From Piliocolobus tephrosceles (taxonomy: Eukaryota > Chordata > Mammalia > Primates > Cercopithecidae), in assembly GCF_002776525.5 (NCBI RefSeq), contig NC_045443.1, forward strand, positions 40,182,035-40,246,034: a stretch of DNA of 64,000 nt, read 5' to 3'. Position numbers and translations under genes: made by a program. Positions within the stretch are counted from its first letter, which is position 1; each line of letters starts with the position of its first letter. Positions 23,973-33,605 of the stretch are shown here, piece after piece. The notes under the pieces were generated by a model. The model had not been told where the DNA came from, made no database searches, and saw only the letters and a program-made list of their open reading frames with translations.

Positions 23973-24099
23973 CAGCCCCTGACAGGCAATAGACATCCAA
24001 GCAGTGCACCTACAGGCTTTGTTCTCAACATAGCAGGCAAAGTGATCTTGTAAGGGTTAGGCTTTGTCAATCCTAGTGTCTTTCTAGTTCATGCTAAGT

Positions 24100-24618
24100 A
24101 ATAACCAAATGTTTTACAATAACGAAAGGGCCCTTCAGATCCTGGTCTCCCCATTACCTCTCTGTCCTTATCACCTACTACCTCTTTATCACAATCTCTG
24201 CTCCAACCATGCTGGCCTCCCCATGGATCCTCCACAACTGTGGGTGTCCCTCTGCCTGGAGCACTCCCCACTCAGACAGGCATTAGTTCCCCAGGTCCCT
24301 GAGGTAGTTCCCTTCTCTTCCCTCAGGAAGTTACTCAGATTCACCTCAGTCAATCCTTCCCTTGCCAACCTGTCTCACTTGTATCCAGCCTTGCCAAGAT
24401 ATCCTATTTCTTCTTCCCTGTTTGATTTTTTTCCATAGCATTTATCATCATCTAAAATACCTATATTAAATATTATTTTTTTCTTTTTTCTCTCATCACT
24501 AGAATATAAGTGATATAAGGTCACAGGTTTTGGCTGTATCCCCAGAATACTTCATGACTGTATCCCCAGAACCATAACAGTGGGTGCTCAACAAATAACT
24601 GTGAAAAGAATGAATGAT
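24100..24618 (+). repeat. L2 LINE 3' end, long copy
   Basis: One of the better-preserved L2s here. It has CTCTGCCTGGAGCACTCCCC, CATAGCATTTATCATCATCT, ACTAGAATATAAGTGATATA and the terminal GTGGGTGCTCAACAAATAAC ending in AATGAATGA. A small local duplication of an ACTGTATCCCCAGAA segment lies near the end. Confidence 0.85.
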
Positions 24619-24619
24619 A

Positions 24620-24897
24620 GGTCGAGTAGGGTGGAGGCTGCAATCCCAGTACTTTGGGAGGCTGAGGCAGCAAATCGCCTGAGACCAGGAATTTCAGAGC
24701 AGCCTGGATAACATGGTGAAACCCCATCTCTATCAAAAATTACAAAAATTAGCTGGGCGTGGTGGCACACACCTGTAGTCCCAGCTACTCAGGAGGCTGA
24801 AACGGGAAGATAGTTTGAGCCCAAGAGGTCGAGGCTGCAGTGAGCTGAGATGTGTCACTGCACTCCAGCCTGGCAACAGAGCCAGACTCTGTCTCAA
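24620..24897 (+). mobile_element. Alu element (old, J/S-like)
   Basis: Dimeric Alu with a degraded start, ending CAGACTCTGTCTCAAAAG and running directly into the long purine tract. Confidence 0.93.
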
Positions 24898-25064
24898 AAG
24901 AAGAAAATAAAAGAAAAAAAGAGAAAAGAAGAAAGTAAAAGAAAGGAAAGGAAAGGAAAAGAAAAAAGTAAAAGGAAAGGAAAGGAAGAAAGAGAGAAAG
25001 AAAGAAGANNNNNNNNNNGGAAGGAAGGAAGGAAGGAAGGAAGGAAGGAAGGAAGGAAGGAAGG

Positions 25065-25127
<63 letters not shown>

Positions 25128-25543
25128 AGAAAGAAAGAAAGAAAAGAAAAAGAGAGAGAAGGAAGGAAGAATGGAAGGAAGGAAGAAAGGAAGGAAGGAG
25201 AGAGAGAAAGAAAAAGAAAGAAAAAGAAGGAAGGAAGGAAAGAAAGAAAAAAGAAAGAAAGAAAGAGAAAGAAAGGAAGGAAGGAAGAAGAGTAAGAGAG
25301 AAAGAGAGAAGGAGAGGAAGAGAGAGAGGGGAAGGGAAGGGAAGGGAACAAGGAATAACGAAAGGGAATGGAATGAGGAATAAGGGGAGGGGAGGGGAGA
25401 AGGAAGGAAGAAGGAAGGATGGAAGGAAGGGAGGGAGGGAGGGAGGAAGGAAGGAAGGAAAGAAGGAAGGAGGGAGGGAGGGAGGGAGGGAAGGAAGGAA
25501 GGAAGGAAGGAAGGAAGGAAGGAAGGAAGGAAGGAAGGAAGGA
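24898..25543. repeat. Polypurine GAAA/GGAA microsatellite tract
   Basis: About 645 bases of nearly pure A and G follow the Alu. Blocks are GGAAA, GAAA, GGAA and GGGA, and only occasional T or C breaks occur. A 10-N gap at 25009-25018 interrupts it. The long proline/serine/leucine/phenylalanine frames across it are artefacts. Confidence 0.97.
25009..25018. other. Assembly gap (10 N)
   Basis: Ten N lie inside the purine microsatellite. The true length here is unknown. Confidence 0.99.
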
Positions 25544-25689
25544 CCAATTCTCTTATTCATCCTCCAGGCCTTAGGTGGGCAAGTCTCCCTAGACCTCCAT
25601 ATCCCAGGAAAGGTGATGTGCACCTGCTTTGTATTCCAGTAGCTCTTTCTCCATCACTCTGGGCTTCATCACGTAGGTGCTATTAACCT

Positions 25690-25765
25690 CACTCTTATTT
25701 CCCCAATGCCCAGCACAGAGGATACACTCAGTAAAAATGTAAATAAAGTTGAGTGAATAATGAAT
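25690..25765 (+). repeat. L2-like 3' end scrap
   Basis: The sequence CCCCAATGCCCAGCACAGAG followed by GAGTGAATAATGAATG resembles a diverged L2 terminus. Confidence 0.45.
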
Positions 25766-26969
25766 GTCTACAGTATGGCATTAGCAGTGAATTCTCAGAA
25801 AGATTTCAGGAAATCTTACGTTGTATCAAATTGTCAGTTATCCCAGAGAGAAAAATAGGTTAACATAAAATGAAACTTTTTTATGTCAGTTTTGCAGGGC
25901 TACTATATCCTCCCACTCATGAGAAGTTAAGTGTATAACCTGATGAGCCCCTGTTCTAAACCAAAGCATATCCTCAAACTTTCTTCAGTCATTTGAGTTT
26001 TCTATTTTCCTTTCAATGCCCATGACCCAATACACTCACACACCCCACCTGACACAGTTTGTCATCGAATGCAGCATATTAAAGTAATATATTTATTCAC
26101 ATGAGCATACAGGCATGAATTATGAAACTTCCGAGACTCTGTTCTGCTCACAAAGTTTTCTATGGAATAAGAGGTAGAAGCTTGAGCTAACCCAGGAGTG
26201 GGTGGGAGGGAGGAGCCCAGAGGTGATGCAGCTCCTGGGGCCCCACTCTGGCCCCAGCACACTTGGCTGTTCTGCCAGTGTGACTCACTATGAAGCCCCC
26301 TCAGAAGACTTGGCTGACATTACTTCCTGCCCCAGTCAGACTTGGCTCCACAACTGGTACAGGCCACGGCCTGCAAAAGAGACCATGAGTCAATTCAACA
26401 GTGAGGAGCTGGGGAAGAGAGAGGAAATAAGGCAAGAAATGAAACTGTCTGTTAAAACAACATTCATTCCTCATAAATGTCATCCTTTATACTCATCCTT
26501 TAGCTCATCTGAAAGTCTTGTGAATTGTTTGAAATTCTAAAAATGATTTTCTGTTCTAGCTACTCTTCTACACCCAATGTGTGATCCAGAATAATTTTAA
26601 AGTTCTAACAATTGTGAATCTAAAGATGTTAGAGTAACAAAACTTCCAAAAAAGAGAGTTCAAAATAATCTGAAACAATTGGTCTCATCTACCAAAACTA
26701 TTATATATGAGTGGTTTGAACATAATTTGTTTGATTGATATTTGACTTAAGTTTTTATTGGGAAAAAATACATTTATAAATGTCAAATGAATTGGTACAA
26801 AAGCTGGATACAAATGGAATTAAACCGAGAAACAAATAGGTAGGGCAGTACATCAGACTCTAATACTGAATTTTAGGCCTTTTAGGTAATATTGATTTTT
26901 TAAAATTCCAATACTACTGTACATCAAGTATTGTGAAACTCCCTGATTTTCACAAATACTAGTAATAAT
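25766..26969. other. Unique DNA, unassigned open frame
   Basis: No recognised gene. A 112-codon plus-strand frame at 26202-26540 lies in locally less AT-rich sequence. It has no signal peptide, domain or splice context that I can identify and is overlapped by opposite-strand frames. Confidence 0.4.
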
Positions 26970-27210
26970 ACAACTAATATTGAGTACCTACTATACACCA
27001 AGCCAGATATTCTATGTTGTTGTAGATAACTCATTGAATCCTCATGACAACTCTATCCTGTAGACATTATCATTATTCCCATTCATACAACCGAGCAGAC
27101 TGAGACATAGAGAATTTAAGCTGCTGTCTGTAGTCACGCAGTTAACAACCTGCAGAACCAGGATTTAAATTCATGCTGCCTGACTCCACATCACCAGCCA
27201 TCAACTGTAA
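26970..27210 (+). repeat. MIR SINE
   Basis: MIR order: GAGTACCTACTATACACCAA, TTGAATCCTCATGACAACTC, GAGACATAGAGAATTTAAGC and TTTAAATTCATGCTGCCTGA. Confidence 0.8.
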
Positions 27211-27747
27211 TTCTTCTCGGTGACTAAAAGTCATTCTTAGCAATCACTGAGTTCTTCTAGCCTGCAGGCTAAGTCATTCTTGGATTGATAGTAGAGGATA
27301 CTGCTTAAACACTCAAGGTATAACCTCCACTTGGTGGAAGGAGCTGAAACCCAATAGATTTCTGCCAGCTGGAAGTTATGTTGGACCAACTATATTTTCT
27401 ACCCCAATTCCCATTCTCTATTAACTTTTTACCTTTAAGTGGTTCTTGGTCTTGGCTCATATTCATACTACTGACTATAATTTTTGTCCTATTTGGCCCT
27501 TGGATTCTCCTGTCATCTCAGAAAAATGACTTTACTTCACACTTCCAAAATGGCTTACTTCTCAGAATAGGTTAAGGATTTGCTTTTATGGTACAAACCT
27601 AGGATTGACCCTGATTTTTATTTCTGTCTTTTCTGCAGCTGGAATACGACAATTGCTAATATTTACATTGATTCTGGAAGACTAGAGTCAATTTAAATAC
27701 TGGCAATTCCATAAACAAGTACACTACATACAACAGTGTATAATGTA
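27211..27747. other. Unique DNA, no gene seen
   Basis: No gene or clear repeat is recognised. The frame at 27378-27575 is hydrophobic and short, with no homologue known to me. Confidence 0.4.
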
Positions 27748-27892
27748 TTGAAAACACATTTTTTAAACTTTTATTTTAGGTTCAAGGGGTGTATGTGCAG
27801 ATTTGTTATACAAGTAAATTACATGTCATGGGAGTTTAGTGTACAGATTATTTCATTACCCAGGTAATAAGCATAGTACCTGATACGTAGTT

Positions 27893-27896
27893 TTTC

Positions 27897-27944
<48 letters not shown>

Positions 27945-28255
27945 NNNNNNNNNNNNNNNNNNNNNNNNNNNNNNNNNNNNNNNNNNNNNNNNNNNNNNNN
28001 NNNNNNNNNNNNNNNNNNNNNNNNNNNNNNNNNNNNNNNNNNNNCCCCTGGGTTCAAACAAGTCTCCCACCTCAGCCTCCTGAGTAGCTGGGATTACAGG
28101 CATGCACCACCGTGCTTGGCTAATTTTTGTATTTTTAGTAGAGATGGGGTTTCACTGTGTTCACCAGGCTAGTCGGGAACTCCTGACCGCAGGTGATCTG
28201 CCCACCTCGGTTTCTCAAAGTGCTGGGATTAACGAATGAGCCACCGCGTCTGGCC
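27893..28255 (-). mobile_element. Alu inside L1, containing a 100-N gap
   Basis: An antisense Alu begins with a long T tract and ends CCACCGCGTCTGGCC. Most of its right arm is missing in the gap. Flanks GATACGTAGTTT and AATAGGTAGTTT suggest the duplicated target. Confidence 0.9.
27945..28044. other. Assembly gap (100 N)
   Basis: Exactly 100 N directly after the Alu poly-T tract. This is a placeholder size, so true length is unknown. Confidence 0.99.
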
Positions 28256-28751
28256 CCCAATAGGTAGTTTCTTGATCATTGCCCTCCTCCCACCCTCCAC
28301 CTTCAAGTAGGTCCCAGTCTATTGTTCCTTTCTTTGTGTCCATGTATAGTCAATGTTTAGCTCTTACTTATAAGTGAGAATATGTGGTATTTGGTTTCCT
28401 GTTCCTGCATTAGTTCACTTAGGATAAGAGCCTCCAGCAACACCCATATTGCTGAAAAGGACATAACCTCATTCATGTTTTATGCTGCATACTATTCCAT
28501 GGTATATATGTACCACATTTTCTTTATACAGTATACCATTGATGGGCATTTTGGTTGATTCCATGTCACTGCTATTGTAAACAGTGTTATTGTGAACATA
28601 TGTGTACATGTGCCTTTATGGTAGAACAATTTATATTCCTTTGGGTATATACTCAATAAAGGGATTTCTTGGTCTAATGGTAGCTCTGTTTTAGTGCTTT
28701 GAGAAATCATCAAACTCCTTTTCACAGTGGCTGGACTAATTTACAATCTCA

Positions 28752-29097
<346 letters not shown>

Positions 29098-29340
29098 ATA
29101 AGCATTCCCTCTTCTCCCCAACCTCACCAGCATCTGTTTTTTTTAATAATAGTCATTCTGACTGGTGTGAGATGATATTTCATTGTGGTTTTCATTTGCA
29201 TTTCTCCAGTGATTAGCGATGTTGATCACTTTTTCATATGCTTATTGGCCACATATATGTCTTCTTTTGAAAAGTGTCTATTCGTGTCCTTTGCCCACTT
29301 TTTAATGGGATTGTTAGTTTTTTGTTGAAGATACATTTTT

Positions 29341-29764
29341 CCCCCCCATGAGCCATGACCAAGATTGCTTACCTTTAAGAACATTCCAAGTAAAAAGACC
29401 TTATAACATCTTCTCAAAATGACTGCATGCATCCATACGCTCTTCTCAAATCTTCCGTAAAAGTTACAATTCTGCACCAGATATTTGCAACATACCACTT
29501 GGCATGCTACTCTTGGCTTTTTAAGCTTAGTTGACTTGTAAGCTACAGACTTATTCAGATGTGGCTACCATACATCATCCTAAAGCAGCAGAGAATGTTG
29601 AAGAAGATTAGGTAGCCATCACTGTAACCCTTCTTTATATCCTAGCTCCAATTTCATGAGCAGCAGCACCATGAGCTACCAAATGGGGAGGGGATATCTC
29701 ACTCATTGGTTTCTATACAGGCCTACCTGAAAACTTAAAAGAAAAATAATTTGCTTTTGAAATT
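29341..29764. other. Unique DNA, no gene seen
   Basis: No gene or clear repeat is recognised. Confidence 0.45.
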
Positions 29765-29827
29765 AATTCGACAATATTTGTTAAGGATAAATTATGCACC
29801 AGGTAGTGTGGTAGGCTGTGAGGATTA
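29765..29827 (-). repeat. L2-like 3' end scrap
   Basis: CAATATTTGTTAAGGATAAA followed by CACCAGGTAGTGTGGTAGGC fits an antisense L2 terminus. An (ATA)n run at 29829-29847 follows. Confidence 0.5.
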
Positions 29828-29849
29828 AAATAATAATAATAATAATGTT

Positions 29850-30085
29850 TAATTTTTTACTTCTTTTCATGCTAAGATCTATGCTAAGCACTAAAAATGT
29901 AATTCATCCCTTCAAAAACATTATGAGATAAAGCCTGTTATCCCCATTTTATAGATGAGAAAATTGAGGCACAGTAGAGTGATTTGTCCGAGATCAGATA
30001 GCTAATATAGAGAGGAGCTGGATCCTAATTCTGACTTTAGTCTCAATCCAGCATCCTCACTTTAAACCATTCCACGCCCACACGT
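29850..30085 (+). repeat. MIR SINE
   Basis: Well-kept MIR core: TATCCCCATTTTATAGATGA, GAAAATTGAGGCACAGTAGA, GATCAGATAGCTAATATAG. Confidence 0.82.
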
Positions 30086-30119
30086 ATTTATAGAATACAT
30101 CAGATGTACAAATAAATAA

Positions 30120-30488
30120 TTTTAGTATTGTTTGTGTTTATTCTTCATCCACACATCTTTTAAGTCCCTCTTTGGTAGATACTCTTCAGCTCCATCAGTA
30201 TGGTTGGGTTTCAAGGGTTCTGCTATACACTGTGCAGAGTTCAGCCAAGCTCATGTGCCGCTCCATGCCAAACAGTATTAGAGGCATTCCTGCTAGGTCA
30301 TTACAAAGCAGCAAACTCTTAGAAACATCTTGTCCATGACCGTGGGACATAAACATTTTATTATAACATTTGATGACTAGAGGCACAAAGTGAAAGAAAC
30401 CATGGCTGTATTTGTTGATTTACCAGTGCAGATGCTGAAAGGGAGAGTCACCTGCTAGTTCCTCTCCCATTGGTGTTTCACCACAGAG
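30120..30488 (-). pseudogene. Protein-like decayed reading frame, unidentified
   Basis: On the minus strand a protein-like frame runs from about 30488 to 30195, broken by one TAA at 30420-30422. The longest uninterrupted part (30419 to the TGA at 30195) has 74 sense codons with mixed, globular-looking composition, including HGHGQDVSK and LAGMPLILFGMERHMSLAE. Past the TGA, a different frame stays open with a charged, tail-like sequence (EEYLPKRDLKDVWMKNKHKQ). It reaches a TAA, and an AATAAA overlaps it. This would fit the 3' end of a coding sequence carrying one nonsense change and one frameshift, as in a processed pseudogene. No poly(A) tract or target-site duplication is seen, and I do not recognise the protein. 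Chance openings remain a real alternative. Confidence 0.3.
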
Positions 30489-30594
30489 TGTCATCTAGAT
30501 GGTTTTAAGTTTCCCTGAGACAGGTGACTACTGACTGCCAGGAAATACTGTCCTTCAGTGATAATGCTTTTATTCCTTTCGGTTCTTGGAGCTG

Positions 30595-30690
30595 TTGGTT
30601 AGAAAATTAAAGCCTAGATCATGGCCAGATAATGAAGAGCCTCATAGGCCATACTAAAATGTCTAGACTTTTAAATTTTATGTTATTCAT
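30595..30690 (-). repeat. L2-like fragment (tentative)
   Basis: The sequence ATCATGGCCAGATAATGAAG and CCTCATAGGCCATACTAAAA resembles the antisense L2 block normally reading AGATCATGAAGGGCCTTGTA. Low confidence. Confidence 0.35.
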
Positions 30691-30694
30691 TCCA

Positions 30695-31188
30695 AGTGCT
30701 CCAAGCCCTAACATGGTTTCTTCCCAAGGTCTGGCTATCATACTTGTGCTGACTTTTGACAAAGGCTCTCTCCTCCCAAAGGAGAGAAGCAGGTTCCTCT
30801 GAGTCCCCTTTTGTTTTTCACTAGGCCTGACCTTGGGCTCTGATCTTGGCCTGTTAAGTCTAGTTTCAGCAATAATCCTTCTGTTTTGGGTTAGTGAAAA
30901 TCTGCCATCTTGGTCTCTGATCAAATTCCTCTCCCTACTCTTCATATCTTAAGGCCCTAGCCTTTAGTATAAACCCGTCAGGTCTAGTTAGCTAGAAGCC
31001 CCCTGGCCTTGTTGTTTCCTGTTAGTAATTTTCCACCCCCTGACTCCCACCCTGCTCCTTGGCTATAAGTCTCCACTTGTCTTTGGCGTACTTGGAGTTG
31101 GACCTGTTTTCTTGCCCCAACTGCAAAACTCCCCCTGCAGTATTCCCTGTTGAATAAAGTCTTTGTTGAGGCTCAGAAAACAATACCC
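30695..31188 (+). mobile_element. ERV LTR-like element A (family not named)
   Basis: The layout is LTR-like. It has a C-rich upstream part, a GGCTATAAGT TATA-like box at about 31061, and AATAAA at 31153-31158 followed by a T/G-rich stretch. No internal retroviral genes adjoin it. A second LTR-like unit follows immediately. Exact ends are uncertain. Confidence 0.5.
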
Positions 31189-31765
31189 TAAAATAAAGGC
31201 CTCAGAAGCAAAAGTTTTTATCTGACCTTCTCCTATCCTCCTGTGTCTCATTGCCCCCCTCTCCGAAGGCCAGCCTTGGAAACTAGAATCCCTCTTCCCC
31301 AGAGCGAGTTATGGAAACCAGCATGCGTTTTCCCCAAAGCCACTGATAAAACCTTAAAATAGTACTTTAATCTTCCCTCTGCCTTTCTGTGTAAAAAACT
31401 GGCCATAAAGAAATGATCTGATTCACCTTATTTTTACTGTAGGTCATAAGACCCTCATTTCAGAAAGGGTCCTGCCCCAAGCCCAGAGGAAGGAATGCTG
31501 CTCAGAGAGGCCGCGAAAAACCTAGACAGGCCTTGCTGGGTCTCCCACTCAGTACGTTAGCATTTGATCATACCCTTTTCCTCCAGTCATATTTCTACAA
31601 GGCTGTCCATACTTTGTTGAACCTAAACATAAAAATAGAAAATCCTCCCTGTATCTTTGGGTCTTCATTCTGAAGGCTCTTGTGTACACACATTGAATAA
31701 ATATGTGTGCCTTTTCTCAAATTAATCTGCCTTTGACAAGCTGATTGCTCAGTGTCTCTTCAGGG
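31189..31765 (+). mobile_element. ERV LTR-like element B (MER4-group-like)
   Basis: It has CAGAGCGAGTTATGGAAACC, a GATCTGATTCACCTTATTTT block, AATAAA at 31696-31701 and an R/U5-like segment ending near TGCTCAGTGTCTCTTCAGG. The combination recalls ERV1/MER4-group LTRs. The name and borders are uncertain. Confidence 0.5.
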
Positions 31766-32099
31766 GGCCCTTGGCATCTACATCTTCCTTACCACCTTTA
31801 ACAATTGTTATGAATATTTTCGCTTTAGCACTTTTTAATGCCTTTCTTCTGTGTCATTGAAAATATCTTTTGGAATCAGCTCCATTTATAAGTTGTTGAT
31901 GAATCACAACGGAGACGCTGTGTGTTTTCTCAGAAATTTAAACTTTCTATCATTACTTTTTCAAATGTTTATGAAAACTGAAATAAATCAATTTTTTAAA
32001 ATACTGAATTATACCAGAAAAAGGGGCTTAGAACATTTTATTAATAAATGAAAGGAAAATAGATCTTGGAGCCCCCAAATCACTAAAGGGAAAAGTCAA
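31766..32099. other. Unique AT-rich DNA, no gene seen
   Basis: No gene or clear repeat is recognised in this spacer between two LTR groups. Confidence 0.4.
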
Positions 32100-32835
32100 A
32101 CTGTGTCTGGAATTGGTTCCTTCTGGTGGGTTCTCCGTCTCACTGACATCAAGAATGAAGCTGCGGACCCTCCCGGTGAACGTTACAGTTCTTAAAGATG
32201 GTGTGTCTGGAGTTTGTTCCTTTTAATGCTCAGATGTGTCCAGAGTTTCTTCCTTCTGGTGGGTTCATGGTCTTGCTGACTTTGGGAGTGAAGCCACAGA
32301 CCTTCGCAGCGAGCGTGAGCGTTACAGCTCTTAAAGGTGGCACGTCTGGAATTGTTCCTTGGGGTTTGTGGTCCCGCTGGCTTCAGGAGTGAAGCTGCAG
32401 ACCTTCGCTGTGAGTGTTACAGCTCTTAAAGGTGGCACACCCAGAGCTCCCGGTGGGTTCGTGGTCTTGTTGGCTTCAGGAGTGAAGTTGCAGACCTTCA
32501 CAGTGAGTGTTACAGCTCATAAAGGTGATGCAAACCCAGACAATAAGCAGCAGCAAAATTTATTGCGAAGAGCTAAAGAACAGAGCCACCACACCTTGGA
32601 AGGGGACGAGAGTCTGAGGCGGTTGGCTTGGGTGGCCTGCTTTTATTCCCTTATTTGGCCCCGCCCACATCCTTCTGATTGGTACATTTTACAGAGTGTT
32701 GATTGATGTGTTTACAAATCTTTAGCTAGATACAGAGTGCTGATTGATGATTGATGCATTTACAATCCTTTAGCTAGACAGAAAAGTGCTTCAAGTCCCC
32801 ACCAGACCCAGAAGCCTAACCAGCTTCACCTCTCA
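32100..32835 (-). mobile_element. LTR12 (HERV9-type) LTR
   Basis: The antisense LTR12 signature is clear. GTTCCTTCTGGTGGGTTC and GAAGCTGCAGACCTTCGC units are followed by GTTACAGCTCTTAAAGGTGG and then AGCAGCAAAATTTATTGCGA (the AATAAA signal on the minus strand). CTTTAGCTAGA-type tandem units lie further right. Known LTR12 copies can act as promoters; whether this one does is unknown. No HERV9 internal sequence is attached. Confidence 0.9.
32102..32530 (-). repeat. LTR12 internal tandem repeats
   Basis: There are about four imperfect head-to-tail units of roughly 90-120 bases. Each carries a GAAG(C/T)TGCAGACC-type core followed by GTTACAG(C/T)TC(T/A)TAAAG. They overlap the LTR12 feature. Confidence 0.75.
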
Positions 32836-32859
32836 AAACTGGGAACTCCTTAGGGCAAA

Positions 32860-33217
32860 TCTGTCTCACATTCTACACAAAGTGACCCCTCTGCTCACTG
32901 AGATAAATATACATCTGATTGCCTCCTTTGGAGAGGCTAATCAGAAATTCAAAGGAATGCAACCGTTTATTTCTTATCTACCTATTACCTGGAAGCCCCT
33001 CCCCCACTTCTACTTCAAGTTGTCCCACCTTTCCAGACCTAACCAATGTTCACCTTTTCATCTTCCATATGTTGATATGTCTTCCATATTCCATATGTCT
33101 CGTGTCTCTCTAAAATGTGTAAAGCCAAGCTGTGCCCTGACCACCTTAGGCACATGTCACAACCTCCTGAGGCTGTGTCACAGGTTTGTGTGCTCAATCT
33201 TACAAAACAAATTTTCT
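32860..33217 (+). mobile_element. ERV LTR-like element C, left piece (family not named)
   Basis: I recognise a repeated LTR-like sequence by the blocks GATTGCCTCCTTTGGAGAGG, AAGCCAAGCTGTGCCCTGAC and ACCTCCTGAGGCTGTGTCAC. The family name is not recalled. An Alu interrupts it. Confidence 0.55.
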
Positions 33218-33535
33218 GGCCGGGTGCAGTGACTCATGCCTGTAATCCCAGAATTTTGGGAGGCCGAGGCGGGAGGATCACTTGACATCAGAAGTTCAAG
33301 ACCAGCCTGGTCAACATGGTGAAACCCCATCTCTACTAAAAATACAAAAATCAGCCAGGTGTGCTGGCATGTGCCTGTAATCCCAGCTACTCTACTCAGG
33401 AGGCTGAGGTAGGAGAATCACTTGAACCTGGGAGGCAGATGCTGTAGTGAGCCGAGATCATGCCGCTGCACTCCAGCCTGTGTAACAGAGCGAGACTCTG
33501 GCTAAAATAACATAAAAATAATAATAAAAAAAAAA
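33218..33535 (+). mobile_element. AluS-like element
   Basis: Full-length Alu starting GGCCGGGTGCAGTGACTCAT with a small CTACT duplication in the right arm. It is inserted into LTR-like element C; flanks AAATTTTCT and AAACTTTCT are the likely duplicated target. Confidence 0.95.
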
Positions 33536-33605
33536 ACTTTCTAAATTAACCGAGACTTGTCGCAGATATTCAGGTTCACAAATATATGGCCTGAAACCTG
33601 TCAAG
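33536..33605 (+). mobile_element. ERV LTR-like element C, right piece
   Basis: CTTTCTAAATTAACCGAGAC and CAGATATTCAGGTTCACA continue the element interrupted by the Alu. Confidence 0.5.

Noticed and set aside
24733..25623. Long serine/proline/phenylalanine-rich minus-strand frames (up to 296 codons) and matching plus-strand lysine/glutamate/arginine frames
   Set aside because: They translate the polypurine microsatellite and the adjacent Alu. All frames stay open because the repeat lacks stops, and they cross an N gap.
27945..28044. Possible hidden feature in the N run
   Set aside because: There is no sequence to read. The 100-N length is conventional, and the flanks are Alu on both sides.
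32198..33232. Plus-strand frames of 64-148 codons
   Set aside because: They run across antisense LTR12 tandem repeats and the adjoining LTR-like sequence. The internal repetition explains their length.
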